From Gammaproteobacteria bacterium (GTDB taxonomy: Bacteria; Pseudomonadota; Gammaproteobacteria; Pseudomonadales; Pseudohongiellaceae), in the NCBI GenBank assembly GCA_041395725.1, contig JAWKZW010000001.1, positions 2,542,001 through 2,606,000 on the forward strand: a stretch of DNA of 64,000 bases, given 5' to 3'. Each line of letters begins with the position of its first letter. Position 1 is the stretch's first letter. The translations under genes and the position numbers were made by a program. The notes under the pieces are model-generated. The model saw only the letters and a list, made by a program, of their open reading frames with translations. It had not been told where the DNA came from and ran no database searches. This document shows positions 61,688 to 64,000 of this stretch, in pieces.

Positions 61688-61987
61688 ATGAAAAAACTAC
61701 TGCTGTTATTGGTGTCTGTTGTCGTTAGTGGGTGCGTAGGAAATAGGGCTGTTCAAACTGTTCAGGCAGGTGACGAGGAAAAGTCTTGTGCTGCACTTCA
61801 AACTGAACTCGCGCAGTTAGGCGCAACTTTTGAAGATGTGAAGGATGATTCAGGAATTACAGGTAGAAATGTTGGCTTAGCAATTGTTTTTTGGCCAGGG
61901 ATCATTGTAAACGAGGTTCGTGCCAACAAAAATCAAGATTCTATTGATGCGAGAATTTCCCATTTAAGCTCAATTTACAACGGTTAA
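61688..61987 (+). CDS. Small lipoprotein, N-terminal part of a SHOCT protein cut by a TAA
   Basis: 99 residues up to TAA 61985-61987. A lipobox (VVVSGC) in MKKLLLLLVSVVVSGCVG predicts a lipoprotein signal peptide and membrane attachment. A small helical domain follows, with GITGRNVGLAIVFWPGIIVN, a probable second membrane contact. AGAGGG precedes the ATG. Beyond the TAA the same frame stays open for 46 more codons and ends in a SHOCT-like domain, so this is probably a truncated or readthrough product. Confidence 0.7.
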   Translation: MKKLLLLLVSVVVSGCVGNRAVQTVQAGDEEKSCAALQTELAQLGATFEDVKDDSGITGRNVGLAIVFWPGIIVNEVRANKNQDSIDARISHLSSIYNG

Positions 61988-62128
61988 TGTACTGGTGCTC
62001 AGGCGCAGGGAAGTCAGACTGTTCAATTATCCGATAGGTTAAGAGAATTGAATGATCTCCGCGATCAGGGTTTGATCAGTGATGAGGAGTATCAAAACGC
62101 GCGTCAGAGAGCGCTAGACAGCCTGTAG
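61688..62128 (+). pseudogene. SHOCT-domain lipoprotein with in-frame stop codon
   Basis: After the TAA at 61985 the frame continues TGT ACT GGT without a shift: a linker, then RLRELNDLRDQGLISDEEY and QNARQRALDSL, and TAG at 62126-62128. LRDQGLISDEEYQNARQRAL is the SHOCT (short C-terminal) domain motif, which elsewhere ends oligomerising lipoproteins. One nucleotide change at the TAA would restore a 146-residue protein. It is a recent pseudogene, a sequencing error, or a gene with regulated readthrough (TAA followed by T). Confidence 0.6.
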
Positions 62129-62498
62129 CAAGGAAGGTTTGTCGAAGAGTAGAGGGCCTCCTGATCCACTGGTTCAACGCAGGCCTACAATCAGCCCAGG
62201 TACTCATTGCCATGGGTATGCGGGCGATTCAGGATACCGTGCTCAGTGGTCACCGAATAACATGACCGCCCAGAACCATTGAGTTTAAAGGGTTTCAATA
62301 TGAACGAATAGGTTCTAAACACCAACCCCAACCCCATTTCAGGGAACCAGCCACAATGCGTTTCCTGCGCTACCTGTCACCCGTACCTGGATGCCCCAGG
62401 GAGGACCCGCCGCCATACGGAATTCTGGCCGCTTCCCATAGGGTGGACGCCGGGCTACCTGTCACCCGCAGTGAAAGCGCCCGGGTAATTTGCAACTA
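62129..62498. other. Intergenic, minor internal duplication
   Basis: 370 bases with no credible gene. GCTACCTGTCACCCG occurs twice, at about 62371 and 62454. Confidence 0.4.
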
Positions 62499-62837
62499 CT
62501 AACTCTCAAATTCTGTAAAGCACGGAATTCCCATGGAAGCCATGATTGAGCATTCGAGCATTCTTGTAGTACCCGCCGCGTCATTGTTTATCTGAATCGC
62601 GTAAGCGTTCCCGTTTGAGCATTCGACATTCCAGTACACAGCACCGTCTCTATCAGCCCCCTGCTTGAATACGCGTGTTGCAGTACTGCAGGATCTGTCG
62701 CTTTGCCGTAAGAGATTAGCCAGGGCATTGGCACGCTCTGCCGGAGTCAATCGATCCAGTAATTCCGAGCCAGGATTTGCATTGGCAGTACAGGCAAGGA
62801 GGAAGAGAGCAGGAAAAGTACAGGTAGTTTTGGTCAT
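62499..62837 (-). CDS. Small secreted protein, unknown
   Basis: 112 residues with a signal peptide (MTKTTCTFPALFLLACTANA). The mature part has cysteines in DRSCSTATRVF, NVECSNGN, RMLECSIMA and GIPCFTEF, probably forming two disulfides. GGAGACAAC before the ATG is a strong ribosome-binding site. No domain is recognised; a periplasmic or surface role within the island is likely. Confidence 0.65.
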   Translation of the reverse strand: MTKTTCTFPALFLLACTANANPGSELLDRLTPAERANALANLLRQSDRSCSTATRVFKQGADRDGAVYWNVECSNGNAYAIQINNDAAGTTRMLECSIMASMGIPCFTEFES

Positions 62838-62899
62838 TGTTGTCTCCTAATTTATTGCTAATATCAGCCGGATTTTCCGTTACACCAACCCGCCATTCC

Positions 62900-63085
62900 C
62901 TAACGTGGCTCAAAACCCTGCTCTGATAATTCCTTGCCCAGCTTGGCAACTGCTGCCTGCATGGGTTCGCATTCTGAATCATCGGCTGACAACTGCCGTA
63001 ATTCTTCCCAGCCAATACGTTTGGCAAGTTCCGTTAGTGCCCATGCCTGCTCATTGTTCAACTCAATGTAAAGCGGCTTACCCAT
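62900..63085 (-). CDS. Small cytoplasmic protein, unknown (61 aa)
   Basis: 61 residues, MGKPLYIELNNEQAWALTEL and KRIGWEELRQLSADDSE, with no signal or membrane segment. AGGA about 10 bases before the ATG supports it. The amphipathic helix near the start and the overall composition suggest a real protein. Members of this size occur as unnamed island proteins; function unknown. Confidence 0.6.
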   Translation of the reverse strand: MGKPLYIELNNEQAWALTELAKRIGWEELRQLSADDSECEPMQAAVAKLGKELSEQGFEPR

Positions 63086-63333
63086 CCTGAATATTTCCTG
63101 CTTCTTATAAACTGAAAAACCTACTGTAAACCGTTTTATATGATTCGGAAACCAGCCACGCGCATGCGCATTGCTGCGAAATCTCTCTGGAAACCAGCTG
63201 ACAATCGGTTGGTAATCTGTACCAGGCAGAACACTTCAAAACGTACACCCGTATTCTTAAAGGCATAACTTATTGTTTTTAAAGTAATTAGTATCTGCCA
63301 CACAGTGTTAAATAGGACTGTTTAACTACAGTT

Positions 63334-63444
63334 TCATGCCCACCCATAAGGTCGAGCACATAGCCCCCCTGGCTGAGTGTTCTTAATTTCGATGGGACTC
63401 CGAATCTCCAGCGGGGTGCTATACCCCATCCTGTGGTTAACTGA
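63334..63444 (-). pseudogene. IS3-like transposase C-terminal fragment
   Basis: The minus frame reads SVNHRMGYSTPLEIRSPIEI and ends at TGA 63334-63336. HRMGYSTPLEI resembles the HXXXGYXSPXXFE end of IS3-family integrase-type transposases. Only about 36 residues remain and no inverted repeat is recognised, so the assignment is weak. Confidence 0.35.
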
Positions 63445-63787
63445 AGCCCCCAGGGGGTTCGGTGGCCTTGCTAGTGGCTATATCAGCGCATCTTTGGAAT
63501 AATTCGGCTGAGAGGTCGTCTGTATCCACAACACTCACTAACCGTGTAACAGCGCCCCTCAGCAACTCCTCAATCAATTCATTCTGCTCGTATGCAGCAA
63601 TTGCGCCCTTGAGTAGGGTCGTATAAGTCTCTGGGTCTTTTTCCCAGGTCTCCATAAGTTGCTCGCTGCTCTTGGTTAAGCCAGCGGCCATGGCCAGCTT
63701 CCTGGACTGTTCAATAATTAAATGGCGGTTTTCACCCGCTAGTAACTCCTCATTGCTCATGGAGGCATGGAAATTCATACTGATCAT
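63437..63787 (-). CDS. Hypothetical helical protein
   Basis: 116 residues from ATG 63787; GAGG is 9 bases upstream there, while the ATG three codons earlier overlaps that GAGG. The sequence is fully helical (LLAGENRHLIIEQSRKLAMA, TYTTLLKGAIAAYEQNELIE) with no signal peptide or known domain. It slightly overlaps the IS3-like fragment at its 3' end. Confidence 0.55.
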   Translation of the reverse strand: MISMNFHASMSNEELLAGENRHLIIEQSRKLAMAAGLTKSSEQLMETWEKDPETYTTLLKGAIAAYEQNELIEELLRGAVTRLVSVVDTDDLSAELFQRCADIATSKATEPPGGFS

Positions 63788-64000
63788 AACAATCATCCTC
63801 TATGTTAAATTTTCAAGGATGAATAAGGGAGAGTGTAGGGGCAAGGCTCCATCTGGTTGCTAGGGAATGGTCTCGCTTTAGATAAATACATATAAAATAC
63901 AATGGGGTATAAATGGATTTATAGAAAAAAAGAGTATGCCGATATGCTAGTCAAAGGATTTGTTGTGCGCAGGGTGTACATTTCATGACTATATATAGTA

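Noticed and set aside
55893..64000. Right attachment site of the island
   Set aside because: I looked for a second copy of the tRNA 3' end (TTCGACTCCTATTACCGGCA) downstream and found none; the island boundary is beyond the window.
54482..64000. Intact prophage
   Set aside because: Apart from integrase, AlpA and a replication-like gene there are no capsid, tail, portal or lysis genes; a P4-like genomic island fits better.

Overview
The window is a 64-kb stretch of chromosome from a free-living, probably marine, gammaproteobacterium. This rests on gene content: a rhombosortase, an EptA-type lipid A transferase beside a YejM/LapC-like protein, YbiT, a DsbB-like protein, a YaiL-type DUF2058 protein, TAXI-TRAP transport, Tat-exported oxidases, and a tRNA-Thr(CGU) nearly identical to E. 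coli thrW. Genus cannot be read from the sequence. Positions 1 to about 54.4 kb look like ordinary moderately GC-rich core and catabolic DNA. From the tRNA at 54.4 kb to the right edge the DNA is more AT-rich and is a genomic island.

Layout. 0-2 kb: the end of a polysaccharide deacetylase and a GT2 glycosyltransferase. 2.3-8 kb (minus strand): an acyl-CoA ligase, then a compact operon reading from a 42-codon microprotein, through a rhombosortase and an HTH regulator, to an LplT-PlsC fusion. 8-11 kb: a K+ channel with RCK domains and a divergent MFS carrier. 11.3-16.6 kb: an envelope/LPS block (TonB-C-like secreted protein, PAP2 phosphatase, eptA, YejM/LapC-like protein), with PmrA-box-like direct repeats between the PAP2 gene and eptA. 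16.6-18.6 kb: two transposable elements. 18.7-29 kb: periplasmic oxidation and uptake (Tat-exported FMN hydroxy-acid oxidase, PQQ dehydrogenase with dihaem cytochrome c, TAXI-TRAP transporter), AGCS symporter, exported M20 peptidase. 29-37 kb: NhaC and APC carriers, a CaCA-like exchanger, glutamate dehydrogenase, DsbB-like and DUF2058 proteins. 38-46 kb: a secreted protein, YbiT, a VOC protein and two exported amidohydrolases. 46-52 kb: ZntB and a minus-strand operon (flavin-reductase-like, M20, DUF1611) divergent from an RLAN/RimK ATP-grasp ligase. 52.7-53.9 kb: a His/Met-rich secreted protein.

The island (54.48 kb to beyond 64 kb) starts at the 3' end of tRNA-Thr. It carries a P4-type integrase, an unrecognised 300-codon cargo gene, an AlpA-type regulator with two overlapping small genes, a probable replication-associated protein followed by iteron-like repeats, and a transposon-borne FkbM methyltransferase. 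Small membrane, lipoprotein and secreted genes follow. The right attachment site is not in the window.

The observations most worth following up are: (1) a free-standing 42-aa protein that consists almost entirely of a GlyGly-CTERM-like sorting tail, coupled to the rhombosortase gene; (2) a 1,830-bp unit with IS66-type ends, carrying an FkbM gene and bounded by a perfect 8-bp target duplication, whose removal rejoins a reading frame exactly; (3) a SHOCT-type lipoprotein gene split by a single in-frame TAA; (4) two PmrA-box-like sites at eptA; (5) a DUF1611/M20/flavin-reductase operon beside an RLAN ATP-grasp ligase.
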